From Ichthyophis bannanicus (lineage: Eukaryota > Chordata > Amphibia > Gymnophiona > Ichthyophiidae), in NCBI GenBank assembly GCA_033557465.1, contig CM066051.1:106617026-106681025 (forward strand): DNA of 64,000 nt, read 5' to 3'. Within the stretch, counting starts at the first letter, position 1. Every line of letters begins with the position of its first letter. Shown here piece after piece: positions 23,301 through 34,254 of the stretch. The translations under genes were made by a program, and so were the position numbers. The notes below the pieces were generated by a model, which saw only the letters and a list, made by a program, of their open reading frames with translations, was not told the origin of the DNA and ran no database searches.

Positions 23301-23724
23301 TCGCTTTCAAACAGGTTGGGAATAGTTGGAAAGCTCATTTTATGTACCTATGTGTGAGGGGAGGGGGGGGGGATTGTATGTGACCAGTAACTCCAGGAGT
23401 CTTTATTATAGAAAAATCCAGTTTCCAGCTGTTCCATGGTTTCTGTAAGAATCCTAATGGGGAACGACAATGTTACAGGAAAACATCTCCATATACAAAC
23501 TTATGTCTGACTGGAAGAAATTGTCCCTACTGTCCCCTAGCATGGTGGGGGCAGGAGGATCATGCGAATACCAAGTGAGCTCGCCAAGAGTTTCTGCCCA
23601 CCTCCATAAATCATGAAGTGCTGGCTGACAGGTTGCGGAACGGTCACCTCATCCTAAGCGACAGACCAGAGGATGCCAGCTGGCTCTGTGTGGTCTTTTT
23701 CCCCCACATAATAGGTTCATCCGG
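23301..23724. other. non-coding stretch
   Basis: No gene recognised. A poly-G run lies near 23358-23371. Confidence 0.45.
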
Positions 23725-23864
23725 TCCTGGTTTGGGCTTTGTCCCCTCCCCAGTGCATGCTGGGAGATGTGGTTCTAACTTCACTGTTGTTTTCACCAAA
23801 TACAGCAGGAACTACAAATCCCAACATGCACTGGGGAGGGAGGGTGGTGGTTGTAAAACCAGGA
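23725..23864. repeat. 140-bp inverted-repeat element
   Basis: The left side TCCTGGTTT ... CCTCCCCAGTGCATGCTGGG faces the right side CCAACATGCACTGGGGAGGG ... AAACCAGGA. The arms are about 50 bp and imperfect. Probably a non-autonomous DNA element; family not determined. Confidence 0.5.
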
Positions 23865-24173
23865 ATGGATCAATCTGTCCTGAAGAACATTGAGCCAACT
23901 GGCCACCCTAATAGTGAGTCTTTTCCGATACTGCTTGGGATTACACCTCCTGGGAAGGCCATAGGAGCCATTCCCTCCACATCTTTGCTGATGACACCTA
24001 GTACTTGATTTAACCCTGTATTCTCTTGGTTCTTAACCTAGTCCTCCATTGTATGCAAATCTCTCTCATGCATATTCATTGTGGTTATCCTGCAAATCTG
24101 ACTGGCTGGGTGTGTCTCAGGGATTAGTTTGAGAACCCCGGTCTAAAGTTAGGAACATGACCTGAGAGAGGTT

Positions 24174-24372
24174 CAGAGTTGCCAAATTATACACTTTCAG
24201 GAGTGAGATTCTTTGCCAGTTCTGGTTTTAAGTGTGCATTGCAGTGCAGTATGGTATGCGTAGTCCCTGATTTTTCACTTTGAAATCAGCGCTGAAGGTC
24301 CCATAATGCACAAGAATATGATTGTCAGAAATCCAGGCCTAGCATCGAATCTCACGCCTGGAACTGGGTTCT
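24174..24372. repeat. short inverted-repeat element, copy 2 (MITE-like)
   Basis: Starts CAGAGTTGCCAAATTA and shares the interior landmarks of the 1893 copy (TCTGGTTTTAA, GGTCCCATAATGCA, GATTGTCAGAAATC). It ends near CACGCCTGGAACTGGGTT. The right edge is degraded. Confidence 0.6.
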
Positions 24373-25465
24373 GCAGGTAGTAGTTTTGTCCAGTCTCTTT
24401 TAGCATGTTTCAGCCATCTTCTGCGTTTATAAGTCAGCTATCCGACAGGAGCAAAGGTTAATGGACTAGAGCATTTCAAAACAATTATCAAGTAAGTTCC
24501 TGTGAGCTGGATGCATCAGTTTGCACCCGCTTGGGTCCTTAGTGGCAGGAAGTGGAGGGGAAAGCAAAGAGCTGCAATTAAACCCTACAGACCCAGGTTC
24601 TGTCATGGAGCGTGGACGGAGCAGAAAAAAAGGGTGACCGACAAGGGCCACTGCCTCTTTGAAGAGGACTCTATTCGCATCGTGGCCTCTGCTGAGATTG
24701 TCAACAGGGACATTTCAATGGCAATAATGGTGTGTAGAGAGTGGGGCCAAGAGAGGGTCCCAGTCCATCTGCTGAGAGACCCCGTTGAGTGGCATCAGTG
24801 CCTCTACGGTGGGAGAGGAGAGAAGGGCTGTCAGCTTGTCTGATTCAGAAGTTCCACTTGAATTAGTGTTGACCGAGAGGTCCCCAGACAGGGCAGCGCT
24901 GGGCCTTTCCCATGCTTCCAGCCCCTCCCCCCTTTTGTTTCCCTTTTCCTGCTCACTGGCTGCAAGAGACTGATACCTCCAACAAGTCTCTGACGGCATC
25001 TTCCTTAGCGAGATGGTACCAGTAACTGGGGGGACTTGGCCATGGAAACCAGCTCTGTGTCTACGAACCCAGATTATACCAGTAAGTCTGGGCTCCAGAA
25101 ACCAGCCAACATGAATGATTCTGAGTCCTGAAACCAGATCTGTGCTCTGAAATCAGTTTACACCAATGCTTCTTAGCCTTGCAAAGCAACTGACACCAGT
25201 CCGACTCTGCTCTCTGACCAGCTCACCCCAGCAGCTCACTCCCGTGACTGAAGATGTTGCCAGTCTTAAGTCGCTTATATGGACTCCAGCATTTCTTTCG
25301 TCTTAATGGTAGTGAAAGAGACAAGTCTTCCGTGCCACACCATCTCGTTCCACCTTCCCCCGTAGCAGGAATGTCAACCAACCCTTTCCTGGAAGAGAGA
25401 TTCGATCCTGACCTTATCCTCACTCAGCATGGGGTCAAACTCAGTTTCCATCCTGGATTCTGTTC
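24373..25465. other. non-coding stretch
   Basis: No gene recognised. Around 25015-25200 the phrase ACCAG...GAAACCAG recurs irregularly, perhaps a decayed tandem repeat. Confidence 0.4.
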
Positions 25466-25675
25466 ACAGAGTTGCCAAGTTATCCAGTTCCAGAAGGAAG
25501 AAGTTTAAGCCAGTCCTGGTTTTGACTGCACATCCCAGTGCATGGTGGTGTTTGTAGTCCCTGGTTCTACTCATTGACGTCAGTGCCGTAGATCCCATAA
25601 TGCATCGGAGTGGGGTGGTCAGAAATCCAAGACTGACCTGAGCTCTCCCTCCTGCAAGGGGACAACCTGACAGAT
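25466..25675. repeat. short inverted-repeat element, copy 3 (MITE-like)
   Basis: Starts CAGAGTTGCCAAGTTATCC and ends near GACAACCTGACAGAT. The interior GATCCCATAATGCATCGG and GGTCAGAAATCCAAGAC match the copies at 1893 and 24174. Non-coding. Confidence 0.6.
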
Positions 25676-26304
25676 TTGGATCTTGGGACCTCAGCTGTAT
25701 CGGTGACAACCGTCCGCTCCCCTCCCTTGTCTCTCTCCTTCCTGCTTTTATCTTTCCTTCTACCACTCAGGGCTGGTGTTCGGGGGTGGCAAACAGGTCA
25801 ATGGCCCTTGGCCCCTATGCTGCCAGGAGCCCCGAGTCTACTCAAGTTGAAAGAGGCTCCTGCATGTCAAGCACTGGTCCTGCTACCACTCTCTCCTTGT
25901 CCTCTTCAAGGCTTGCACGAAGTCCCAGGTTTATAATTAACCATCTAAACACTTTCTGTAAATAACAGCACAGAAATCAAAGACCCCTCACAGGCAGCAT
26001 TTCATTTCACAGCTATAAACTTCAGATGAAATGTTGGCTGAAACTTCAGAGGCCGTAGTATTCTTCTTACAGTGCTATTCCTAGTAGCAGGGAAACAGAA
26101 AGAACCTAATGAGGTATCACTGAGGACGACGAGCTGTACCCCGCCTTGCACCACACTGGAAATGGCTGGACATGTGCTAGGGCAGAGGCTCTTGCCAAGG
26201 CAGGGTTTCATTGTCTGAGTGAAAGGTGAGAAGGAGGAAGATGAGAGCTTGAAGGAGAGAGGGCAGAACAGGAGGCCTGGAGAGGATGCACTGAGCCAAG
26301 GTTC
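25676..26304. other. non-coding stretch
   Basis: No gene, motif or repeat recognised. Confidence 0.4.
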
Positions 26305-26340
26305 AGTTCCATGACCACTCCCTGGGCAAGTCACTTAATA
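26305..26340. repeat. tRNA-SINE (MIR/CORE-like) fragment
   Basis: The words GGTTCAGTTCC and CTGGGCAAGTCACTTAA are the classic B-box-to-core vocabulary of MIR-like SINEs. The fragment stops where a LINE tail begins at about 26341, so the LINE probably inserted into the SINE. Confidence 0.45.
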
Positions 26341-26590
26341 GAAACAGAAACATGACCATAGAAAAAGACCACATGGCCCATCTAGCTATCCTTCCTGATC
26401 AACTACTACAACAGTGCCCTTTTCTCCTTTAGAGATCCTCTGTGTTGGTCCCATGCTTCTTTGAATTCAGATACTGTCCTCATCTCCACCACCTCCACTG
26501 GGAGGCTATTCCACGGATCCACCACTCTCTCCGTAAAGAAATATTTCCGCATATCACTCCTGAATCTATCCTCTTTCACCCTCATTGAAT
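26341..26590 (-). repeat. CR1-like LINE 3' end, minus strand
   Basis: On the minus strand the frame reads DRFRSDMRKYFFTERVVD and NSLPVEVVEMRTV, the last block of the CR1-like ORF2. The tail then follows and ends with a TATGGTCATGTTTCTGTTTC-like short repeat. It is the same subfamily as 11075-12600 and 63528-63775. Confidence 0.75.
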
Positions 26591-26800
26591 TCTGTGGGTG
26601 AATGTCCTACCTCTGCTCTGCACCCATTGTCCAGGGAGAGGTTTCTGTGGATGCAGAATGTGTATTCAAAGAGAAAGAGAACTGCAATGCAGTTTATAAC
26701 AAAATAAAATGAGTTATAATTTTATAATTTGGTATTATAAACTGGGCTGTGATTCTCACTTTTTCTTTTAGTTCCTTTGTGTATGACATCTTGCGTTTCC
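26591..26800. repeat. dispersed repeat, pair member 1 (with 27626)
   Basis: TCTGCTCTGCACCCATT, AATGAGTTATAATTT and TTATAAACTG occur in the same order at 27626-27848, so the two segments are copies of one non-coding repeat about 1 kb apart in direct orientation. Confidence 0.65.
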
Positions 26801-26942
26801 TGTTTTTTCAGAGGGTGGGAATTGCTGTGTTGGGGTGCCAAGTCGTTCTTGTTATGTGAAAGTGGGAGGTGCTGCATGGTGCTGTTGAGTCCCTCTTTTT
26901 TAACATATTTAGCAGTATGTTTCCTACGTTTTGTGCTGGTAA

Positions 26943-27150
26943 CATATGATCATAAGAAATGCCATCCTGGGTCAGACTAAGGTCCATCAAGCCCAGTATC
27001 CGGCTTCCAACAGTGGCCAATCCAGGTCACAAGTACTTGGGAGGTTCCCAAAAAGGCACACAGGTTTCACAATGCCTCTCTTGGGACAAGCAGTGGATTT
27101 CCTGGGTCCTCTTTAATAATAGTTTATGCACCTTTCCTCCAGCAACTTGT
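26943..27150 (-). repeat. CR1-like LINE 3' tail, minus strand
   Basis: Reverse of the tail of the 3150-5530 element: ATCCTGGGTCAGACTAAGGT, CCATCAAGCCCAGTATCC and GTGGCCAATCCAGGTC appear here, against GGACCTTGGTCTGACACAG at 5480 on the plus strand. Confidence 0.75.
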
Positions 27151-27625
27151 CCAAACCTTTTATAAAACCCAGATGCACTAACAGCTTTTACGGTGATCCT
27201 CCGGTAACTAATTCCAGTTTGATTACGCAGGACTATAGACTAACTGTAGCGAAGCAGTTTCCCTCGCCTATCTTAAAGTTGCATTTTGCTAACTGGGCAG
27301 CATCCAAAATCGCTGCTACTTGGTTAGCGTCATTCTCCGTCCTGGAACTCCCTCAAAATGCCCCAATGCTAACTGGATAGCATTGGGGCGCATAGGAGAC
27401 TTAAGAGGGGATATCCAAAAGCACTAACCATAAAAGTGCATTGAATACATAGTTTACTGGGCTGTAAACCATGTAGATGCCTTTCAAAAATTGGGCCCTT
27501 GGTTCCTAAGCCACTGCTTCTAACCATTACGCTATTCCTCCACTCCTATTAGTTCATAATATGCCTGGTACAGGAGAATGTTTGATAGTGAGATGGCCAG
27601 AATCAGAATTTTTTTTAATTAGATG
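27151..27625. other. non-coding stretch
   Basis: No gene recognised. The phrase GCTAACTGGGCAGCAT / GCTAACTGGATAGCATTGGGG recurs at 27287 and 27366. Confidence 0.4.
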
Positions 27626-27848
27626 TTGAGTTTTGTGGGTGGATGTCCTAGTTCTGCTCTGCACCCATTCTAGAGGGAGGGGGTTTTGTGAATGCAAAAT
27701 ATATGTTTAAAAAGAAAAAGGAACAACCATAACACTGTTTATAACAACAAAATAAAAATGAGTTATAATTTGGTGTTATAAACTGTGCAGTGGTTCTCGC
27801 TCTTTTCTTTAGTTCCGTGGTGTGCAAACATCTTTCTATTTCCTCCAC
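27626..27848. repeat. dispersed repeat, pair member 2 (with 26591)
   Basis: Same order of landmarks as 26591-26800 (TCTGCTCTGCACCCATT, AATGAGTTATAATTTGG, TTATAAACTG), with small indels. Confidence 0.65.
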
Positions 27849-27949
27849 ATTATCTAATTGACTTTTTGATTTGGTTCAGTCTCTGACTGCAGTTTTGAGA
27901 AAGCCTCCACCCCCCCCCCCCGGCTTGGGGGGGGGGGGGAAATGCCATA

Positions 27950-27989
27950 TCCCTCGCCTCAGGCAGCAGATTGCCTTGAGCCACCCCTG
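27950..27989. repeat. hAT-like terminal fragment
   Basis: CCTCGCCTCAGGCAGCAGAT then TGCCTTGAGCCACCCCTG has the CC..CCCCTG form of a hAT-like right end. No left partner was identified, so this is tentative. Confidence 0.35.
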
Positions 27990-27999
27990 CTTGTTTTAG

Positions 28000-28339
28000 A
28001 ATGGATTCTAACAGCCCTAGTCCTAATACTGAACCACATCATCTGGTGATCACTGGATGCAAAATGATCTCCCACTGCAACATCAGAAACACTTTCACCA
28101 TTGGTAAGCACCAAGTCCAGTATGGCCCCTTCACATGTGGGTTCTGTTACCAGTTGCCTGAATAGTTCTCCCTGTAGAGAATTCAGGATCTCTTTACTTC
28201 TAGATGATACTGCAGCAGGAATGTGCCAATCAACATCTGGCATATTGAAATCTCCTATCAGTAGCACTTCCCCTTTCCTAGCAATGCTGCGTATGTCTTT
28301 ATCTCCCATTATCTCTGGATACATACCACCTCCCTGCAT
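28000..28339 (-). pseudogene. CR1-like LINE endonuclease fragment, minus strand
   Basis: The minus-strand frame shows VLLIGDFNMPDVDWH (28260), then ILDLVLTNGESVSD, then DHFASSDHQMM (28045). GDFN and SDH are the catalytic and ion-binding blocks of the apurinic-like endonuclease of CR1/Jockey-group LINEs. Only this domain is present. It is truncated on both sides and flanked by a hAT-like end at about 27989. Confidence 0.8.
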
Positions 28340-28519
28340 CCAGCAGTGCTATAGAAATGTTTAGCCTCATTATAACAAGGCGTGAAGATGGAGAGGGAAG
28401 GAATGGAAAACTCTAGAGGCAGGTATAGCCGGATGTCAGGAGAAGCTGGAAAGAGCCAAAAGAAAACCAAGAGGACAGATGAAAGAGCTGGAGTGAGCAA
28501 CAAGGAATGGGTCTACTTT
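28340..28519. other. non-coding stretch
   Basis: No gene recognised. Purine-rich around 28385-28500. Confidence 0.4.
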
Positions 28520-28625
28520 TTGTGATCGTACTGGGTGCTCACAACCTGGAGTGGCCACTATCAGAGGCAGGATACTGGGCTGAGGGATCTTGATCTGACC
28601 CACTCTGGGACCTTGTAGGGGGGAC
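28520..28625 (+). repeat. CR1-like LINE 3' tail fragment
   Basis: GAGTGGCCACTATCAGAGGC, AGGATACTGGGCTGAGG and GATCTTGATCTGACCCA match the tail of the element at 3150-5530. Confidence 0.65.
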
Positions 28626-29194
28626 GGCCATACTTTACAAACCATGTGCACCTGAAGACCAGACCTGGTTCCCTGCCATTTTCCTTCTTTTCCGGCCTGG
28701 GTTGAATCTCCCCTTTGCTTGGATTAAAAGGTTGAAAGATGGCTACTTGGTTCACCCAGTCTTCCCAGTTGCCTCCTGCTTTCGGAGGTCACCTCCCTTT
28801 CCCACACTTTCCCACCATCCTCTCTGCATGTGTAACAATCAGGCTGGCGCTCGGCCAGTGGCAAAAGATTTCTTCACCTTACTTCTCATCCTCCTGAGGG
28901 GACTTTTCAGTGTGCGTTCGTTAATGTGCCTTAAAAGCATGCCATGCGGTTAATGGGCATTTGACCATCCGGCAACTGTTAGTGCAGGGTCATGGTAGCT
29001 GCTACTGTACTAGCGCATTGGCACATATTGCGATTAACGCAGGTGCACGCAGCATCACCTTATGTTCATCGAGAATGCTGCTGCCGTGCGTTAGGGTACT
29101 TCTCAGTGCGGTAACTTCCGGGAACATGTTGACCATGCCTCTAGCAATTATCATGCAACTTTTGCACTTAACCCCTCCTTCTTATCCATCTTGA
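28626..29194. other. non-coding stretch
   Basis: No gene recognised. The text around 28905-29110 (CAGTGTGCGTTCGTTAATG and similar) looks like a degraded dispersed repeat. Confidence 0.35.
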
Positions 29195-29715
29195 TCCATC
29201 CACAGTTGAGGTCAGATTCAGAAGAGCATGTATAAAGGACCTCCTAGCCTTGCCCCCCGCAATAAGGAAAACCAAGAAAGTCAGCAGCAACAGAGCTTTC
29301 AGATATTCTGCCCCGACCCTCTGGAACTCCCTCCCAGACGCCATCAGATCAACCAAGGACCTACAATTATTTCGTAAACTCCTAAAAACCCTACTTTTCT
29401 CAGAATATTATAAACCATCTATCTCTCTGACCCCTCCTTCCACTTGACTATTTACTACCGCTACTCCCTCCCCCCCAATATGACTACGCCCATATATCCT
29501 GTACCATTCGCAATATATCTTGCACTGATCGCGATACATGTCAGTAGTTCAGAAGCAGCTATCACAATACTTCTGTATGTGCCTAGCTGACCTGTATATA
29601 GTTTAATATATTATAGTTGGAAATGTTTTCTGTAACCAAGTTTTTATAATTATTGTTCAATGTAAACCACCCCTCATCGTTGGAAGGGGCGAACATTACA
29701 TAAATAAATAATAAA
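29195..29715 (+). pseudogene. L2-like LINE ORF2 C-terminus and 3' tail
   Basis: The frame reads SNRAFRYSAPTLWNSLPDAI, then LFRKLLKTLLFSEYYKP, the conserved last domain of L2-type ORF2. A stop follows at about 29445. The 3' tail ends CGAACATTACATAAATAAAT with the inverted CACCCCTCATCG/TTGGAAGGGGCG element just before. 5'-truncated. Confidence 0.75.
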
Positions 29716-32074
29716 ACATGCATGAAGTGCGTGCAAAATCTTTTACACACTTTAATAAAATGGTCTTTTTAGATTTAACTCACATTAACCTGCAAATGTA
29801 TAGATGCGCAATCGATTTGCACGCACGCAAACGTTCTAATGTGCATTTAAAAATTTGCACTCAGTTGATTGTGTGAAATAAACAGAAAAAAGCCCATACA
29901 TTGAGAAAGGGTTTGTAGATTCCAAAAATGAACAGTAATTTTGGCCACACACATCCCTGGTTTTTTTTTTAATGCAAATTGTCTCCTTGTATTTTACTGG
30001 AGCCTACTGGATAAAAGATTTTGGGGCGAGGAGTGGCCAAATAAACCATTTTTGGCTGGAAAAGAGCTGAGTATCTGTTTATGGTGCGGTTGATAATGTC
30101 ATTCGGACTAAGGTCCCGTCCCAGGCTTGGCTCAGGGTCTTTGCTTTGCAATTTTACTGTGGGAGAGGCGAGTGGAGCTGCTGGTACCAGTGGGTTAGCA
30201 ATGAAGTCGCCCATTCTGGGGTGTTGCAAATGTTTTTCTCTTATGATTCCTCTGGGTAACATGGCTTTGTGCCAGGGTTTTTCTGATTTAATAGAGGGGA
30301 ATTAAAATGAATTAGATTTTGCAGAAGTGACTTCAAAGATTCCCTGTGGCTGGGTCATGGCATGACAGTTTTGTTTTCATCCCCTTGCTCCCATCCTGGT
30401 CAAGCCTCGTTAGCGCTACAAGCCAAGCGCAGGTCAAGTCAGCCAGGCATCTGTTGCTAGCGCTCTGCCCTATGGGCAAAACCACAATGTCGCTGCATTC
30501 ATGGCAACTTTCTGAGGATCAGAGCCAGCAGGAGAGCATCCAGTGCTTGCTCACCCCATCCTAGGAAAACCACAATCCCACGGCCCTCGCCATGGCTTTC
30601 CTTGGGGCCAAGCTGGAGGTAAATATCTGCCTGACTTATTTTCCAAATTGGTGAACCAAATCTTGGTTTATCAAATGATGTCATCAGCACAGGAAACCAC
30701 TTTTTTCAGCTTTATCTTTTTACTGCACCTTCCATTCCCCAAATATTCTGGGAATTGTAGGTCCTGGGTGCCATGGTTCAGCTTTTCCTCTGCAGAAAGT
30801 CCAGGTGCTTAGCAAAGAGTCCAGAGGTACCAAATGCCATTTGCAGAGGACATTCTGCCCCTCCATAAGGGGTTGGATGCTGTTCAAAACACTCTGGGGA
30901 AGTTAATTACTTTTAACACCGTCAAATCACTATGGGAGGCAAACATCTGAAAGCTATTAAGAAGTCATTTACGGGATACCGCAGTTAATTAATGATAATC
31001 CCCTCTTCCTCCTCCACTAAAAATGCAGCTCATCGGAAACGTGTTCCAGTCAGGACCAGAATGGAAGAAACGTCTTCAGCCCGTCAACCTTGACGGAGGT
31101 CATCTGATGGCCAAGCAGTAGATGGGCTGTGAAGTTTCCCTCCTCACAGTCCTTTTCCTCCAGCCCCTCAGGAGGGGGTCTCACTGTAATTAAGACACAT
31201 CAGGGCTACAGTGAGATGTAAACGAAAAATGCTCTTCTTGTTTGAGTTTATCCAGAGTTGCTGTCCTCCTTGACGTGGTGGTGTTGTGGTAGCTGGCCAG
31301 CTGGTCCAGACCTAAAAACAGATCCACATCTGTGTCTTTCACCCTTCCCACAATCATTCATGGAGAGAGGGGACCATACCCCTTGCACGTATTGGGACAC
31401 ACTTCATGGTAGCTCCTAGATATTCAATGAGCTTTCTGTACAGTTGAGCGCAATGGTTTATGCCTTCACTTTAGACAAACTCTTTCTTTCTATTAACAGA
31501 ACTAGTGATCTTATGCCAAAGTCTTGAAACACATTTAGCTGGGTGACTGATTTTGTTTTTCAGGATGAAGGCCATCCCCATGTGCACCTCAAGAAAGGGG
31601 CTATTTTGCCACCAAAATGATAACAATCCATGACATTTGGTCATCCTGCTTACGTGACCCTTCAGAGAAGCGTCAGGGTCGAGATGGGAAATAACAAGCA
31701 AAAGGAAACTGGATTGAGGCTTCTCCTAATGTTCATAGCAGGACTTGGCATAAGGATGACCAACTTGCCTGCATTCGGGAAGATGGGGTCTGCACGTCAC
31801 CCAACTGCCTGGCCATATCCTGCAACAAGAAAAAGGCAGCCAGCCTGGGCCATAAATGTCTTGAAACATCTCCAGGAAAGCATCTAAATCTCGGGGATCC
31901 TCTTTCTTGGAAAGAAGACAAGGACGGGCACCTAGGACCACGCTTCTTTGCTCACATTAAGCTGTTTGAAAACCTCAAATGATGCCTTTCCAACAGCAGA
32001 TCAGAGCGCCTAAAGCTGGCTTTCCACAGATAAGATTACTAAGAAATAATTACACCAAACTTTACTCTGGTGGG
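29716..32074. other. long non-coding stretch
   Basis: No gene, satellite or transposon that I can support. There is a T run near 29961-29970 and otherwise ordinary single-copy-looking DNA. This is the longest stretch without recognisable repeats in the window and would be the first place to look for a conserved non-coding element or a host exon. Confidence 0.4.
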
Positions 32075-32130
32075 CAGGGCTGGCTTAACCAATAGGCAAA
32101 CTAGGCAGTCACCCAGGGCAGCAGCTTCTG
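32075..32130. repeat. hAT-like terminal fragment
   Basis: Begins CAGGGCTGGCTTAACCAATA and continues GGCAAACTAGGCAGTCACCC, the form of a hAT-like left end. Similar text in reverse lies at 48676-48716 and 55025-55060. No right end with a matching 8-bp duplication was found. Confidence 0.4.
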
Positions 32131-32189
32131 AAAAGCAGCAAACAGCAGCAGCAGCAGCCAGAGCAAAACAGTCAGCTCTGATAAAATTG

Positions 32190-32340
32190 TATTTATTTAT
32201 TTACTTTTATACCAGTTTATCATGCAATCAAAGCACTTAACAGTGGACAAACTGTTTCAATATTAAAGCAGGGAGAGGCTAAAAAGGATGTTAAATTATA
32301 GGTAACGATTAACTATATCAAAGGAGAAGTAAACTGGGTA
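32190..32340 (-). repeat. L2-like LINE 3' tail, minus strand
   Basis: Plus-strand ATTTATTTATTTACTTTTAT, then ACCAGTTTATCATGCAATCA and AAGCACTTAACAGTGG. This is the reverse of the (AAAT)n plus stem tail seen in other copies. It may be the 3' end of the LINE fragment at 32925-33762, separated by the GC-rich segment 32380-32910. Confidence 0.5.
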
Positions 32341-32379
32341 ACTAGTCCTATGCATGGAACCTGAGTCTCTAAGGGGCAT

Positions 32380-32910
32380 GTCTGGGCCATCTGGGTGCCC
32401 CCGGGCTGGACAGGCCTGTTAGGACCCGGTTCTGCTCCGTGGGAGCAGGACGGCCCCGCAGGTGCAGGATCAGGCCCTGGGACGACCTGGCATACCCCTG
32501 CATCGTCGTGGGGATGTCATCCCCTTGGCACTACATGCCCGCTGCCCGCCGAGACCCTGACTCCCTGCTGCCCGACCCCGACGGGGGCCGCTGGGATCCA
32601 GATCAGGAGGGGGGGACTCACTGTCGGTGACCCTTTGCCCCGGTGGGGAGCTTCTGGGCTCCAGGGGAGGCTGCCGGCCATGTTTGTAGTGGCGCTCCGC
32701 TCTTATTCCGCCTCGGAGTTGGAATAAGCAGGGCATCCCCGCGGCGATCCCTGGACGTAAGGGCCATCACTGGAATCGGCCCTGTACATCCAGGGGTCAG
32801 TCCCGTCCATGCTCCGCTCTCACTCCGTCCCCATGCCACCCCTGTTGCCCACAGTATGCACAGCGGCTCTGTGCGTGCAGGGGGGATGGGAGGCCACATA
32901 CCACGAAGGT
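32380..32910. other. GC-rich non-coding segment
   Basis: Markedly richer in G+C than its neighbours. It breaks what appears to be one minus-strand LINE. No protein motif in any frame. A 30-bp block at 32837-32866 is identical to 42207-42236. Nature unknown. Confidence 0.4.
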
Positions 32911-32924
32911 AGATAGTGGGGCTA

Positions 32925-33762
32925 TACGTCCATCTGCCTTATAGAATTGGGGCTGTAGTGTATTATGAGGTTATATGACATAGTTAACATTATGTGGCAA
33001 TTATATAGTTGTAAAGTGTGTATGTGATGCTGTGATGGTATTGATCAGAGTACTGGTGTGTATCTAGAAATGACTTATGAGGCATTGTTGTGGTGAACTG
33101 GGGAGTCCATGGAGTAAAAGATTCGGAGAGGCATCTTAGGTGTGTTATTTCCAAAGTGCTCTGAGAAGAGGTACGTCTTGAGCTGCTTCCTGAAGATTGA
33201 GAGGTCATTTATAGCTCTTATTCTGTTTGGCAGGGAGCCCCATAGACTCGGCGAATAGAATGTTAAGTGCCCTGTTGCTTGTTCTTCGTTTTGTTTTCCT
33301 GATCTCTCTGGGAATAGCTAGGGGTTTTTTGTGAGCAAATTCTCCTCTGCCTGTTGTTTGGTGTATTGTATTTTAGAGAGCTTAGGTAAGTGAAGGATAG
33401 GTTTTGTAGTATTTTGAAGGTTATCATTATGGATTTGTATTTTATTTGGCTCTCAACTGGAAGCCAATGTAACTGCTGTAGAATTGGTGTGATGTGTACA
33501 GATCATGCTACTTTCAGAAGAATCCGTGCTGTAGTATGTTGTGCTATCTGAAGCTGGTTACGTGCATGTTTACATACACCCTGGAGAATCTTACTTCTTT
33601 TTTGACCTCCAGTGATGCTTCCTTGACTCTTATTTCAGGTAGTAGTGTAAAAGCTTTATCTTTGGAGATAAACAGGAACTCTGTTCTTTTGAAGTTTAGT
33701 TTGAGGTTTTGGGAAGTGAACCATTCCAGTGTTTCATTAAAGCAAGAAATTAAATGATGCAA
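32925..33762 (-). pseudogene. L2-like LINE ORF2 fragment, minus strand
   Basis: The minus-strand frame 33544-33762 reads CFNETLEWFTSQNLKLNFKR and TEFLFISKDK, the RT thumb region with the LKLN-KTE block of L2-type LINEs. Further on (33250-33165) the text corresponds to SLWGSLPNRI and LKTYLFSEHF, the last domain. The part between is degraded. Truncated at the 5' end. Confidence 0.65.
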
Positions 33763-33764
33763 TT

Positions 33765-33802
33765 ATGCAAATAGTTATGCAAATGAGGCTCCTTATGCAA
33801 AT
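33765..33802. promoter_or_regulatory. three ATGCAAAT octamers in 38 bp
   Basis: ATGCAAAT occurs at 33765-33772, 33777-33784 and 33795-33802, all in the same orientation. This octamer is the known binding site of POU/Oct factors. The cluster sits beside a hAT-like end (CCACCCCTG at 33857), so it may belong to a transposon. Function is inference. Confidence 0.4.
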
Positions 33803-33916
33803 TGGGTCCGCAATGAGTCTCCGCACATGGCCCTGCACCCCACTTGGGCCACCCCTGCTTGGAATGTGCAACAACACTGGAGAAATAAAACTATAAATTA
33901 ATTTTCTCTTGTACTA

Positions 33917-33994
33917 AACAAAATTATTTATTTATTTATTTTATTTAACAGTTCTTCTATACCGCTCTATTTTAGATCAGAGCGGTTTACATTT
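33917..33994 (-). repeat. L2-like LINE 3' tail, left part of the split copy
   Basis: Plus-strand ATTATTTATTTATTTATTTT is the reversed (AAAT)n tail. CCGCTCT ... AGAGCGG (33962-33986) is the terminal stem. The copy is split here by the L1-type element and continues at 41448-42231. Confidence 0.75.
33978..33994. repeat. 17-bp target site duplication, left copy
   Basis: CAGAGCGGTTTACATTT, identical to 41448-41464. It overlaps the A-tail by three bases (TTT). Confidence 0.9.
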
Positions 33995-34009
33995 TTTTTT
34001 TTTCAAAAC

Positions 34010-34015
34010 TTTATT
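34010..34015 (-). terminator. L1-type polyadenylation signal AATAAA
   Basis: AATAAA on the minus strand, six bases before the 12-A tail of the element. In an L1-type element this signal ends the transcript. Confidence 0.75.
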
Positions 34016-34254
34016 TAAACACCAAGTCAACACAACATCACAAACAGCACAACAGCCCCCGAACGGGGTGGGTCTCTGATCCCCATATCAGGGGATGCAC
34101 AACAACAGAAAAGTGGTGTTACATTTTTTACAATAAAGTAGTAGAACATCCTCCTCTTGACCCCCCCTCCCCCCCCCCCCCGGAGACATGGTCAACACCC
34201 GTACGGGGAGCCTCCCCCAGACAAAGCAAACTAGTATACCACCCACATTAACAG

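Noticed and set aside
24502..24843. 113-codon frame considered as host exon
   Set aside because: No recognisable domain, and no convincing splice-site or codon evidence.
32395..32912. Overlapping open frames in the GC-rich segment
   Set aside because: Open frames are expected in GC-rich DNA; no motif and no clear start.
32075..33857. A single large hAT element bounded by CAGGGCTGG and CCACCCCTG
   Set aside because: The flanking 8-mers do not match (CTGGTGGG against CTTGGAAT), so the two ends probably belong to different elements.
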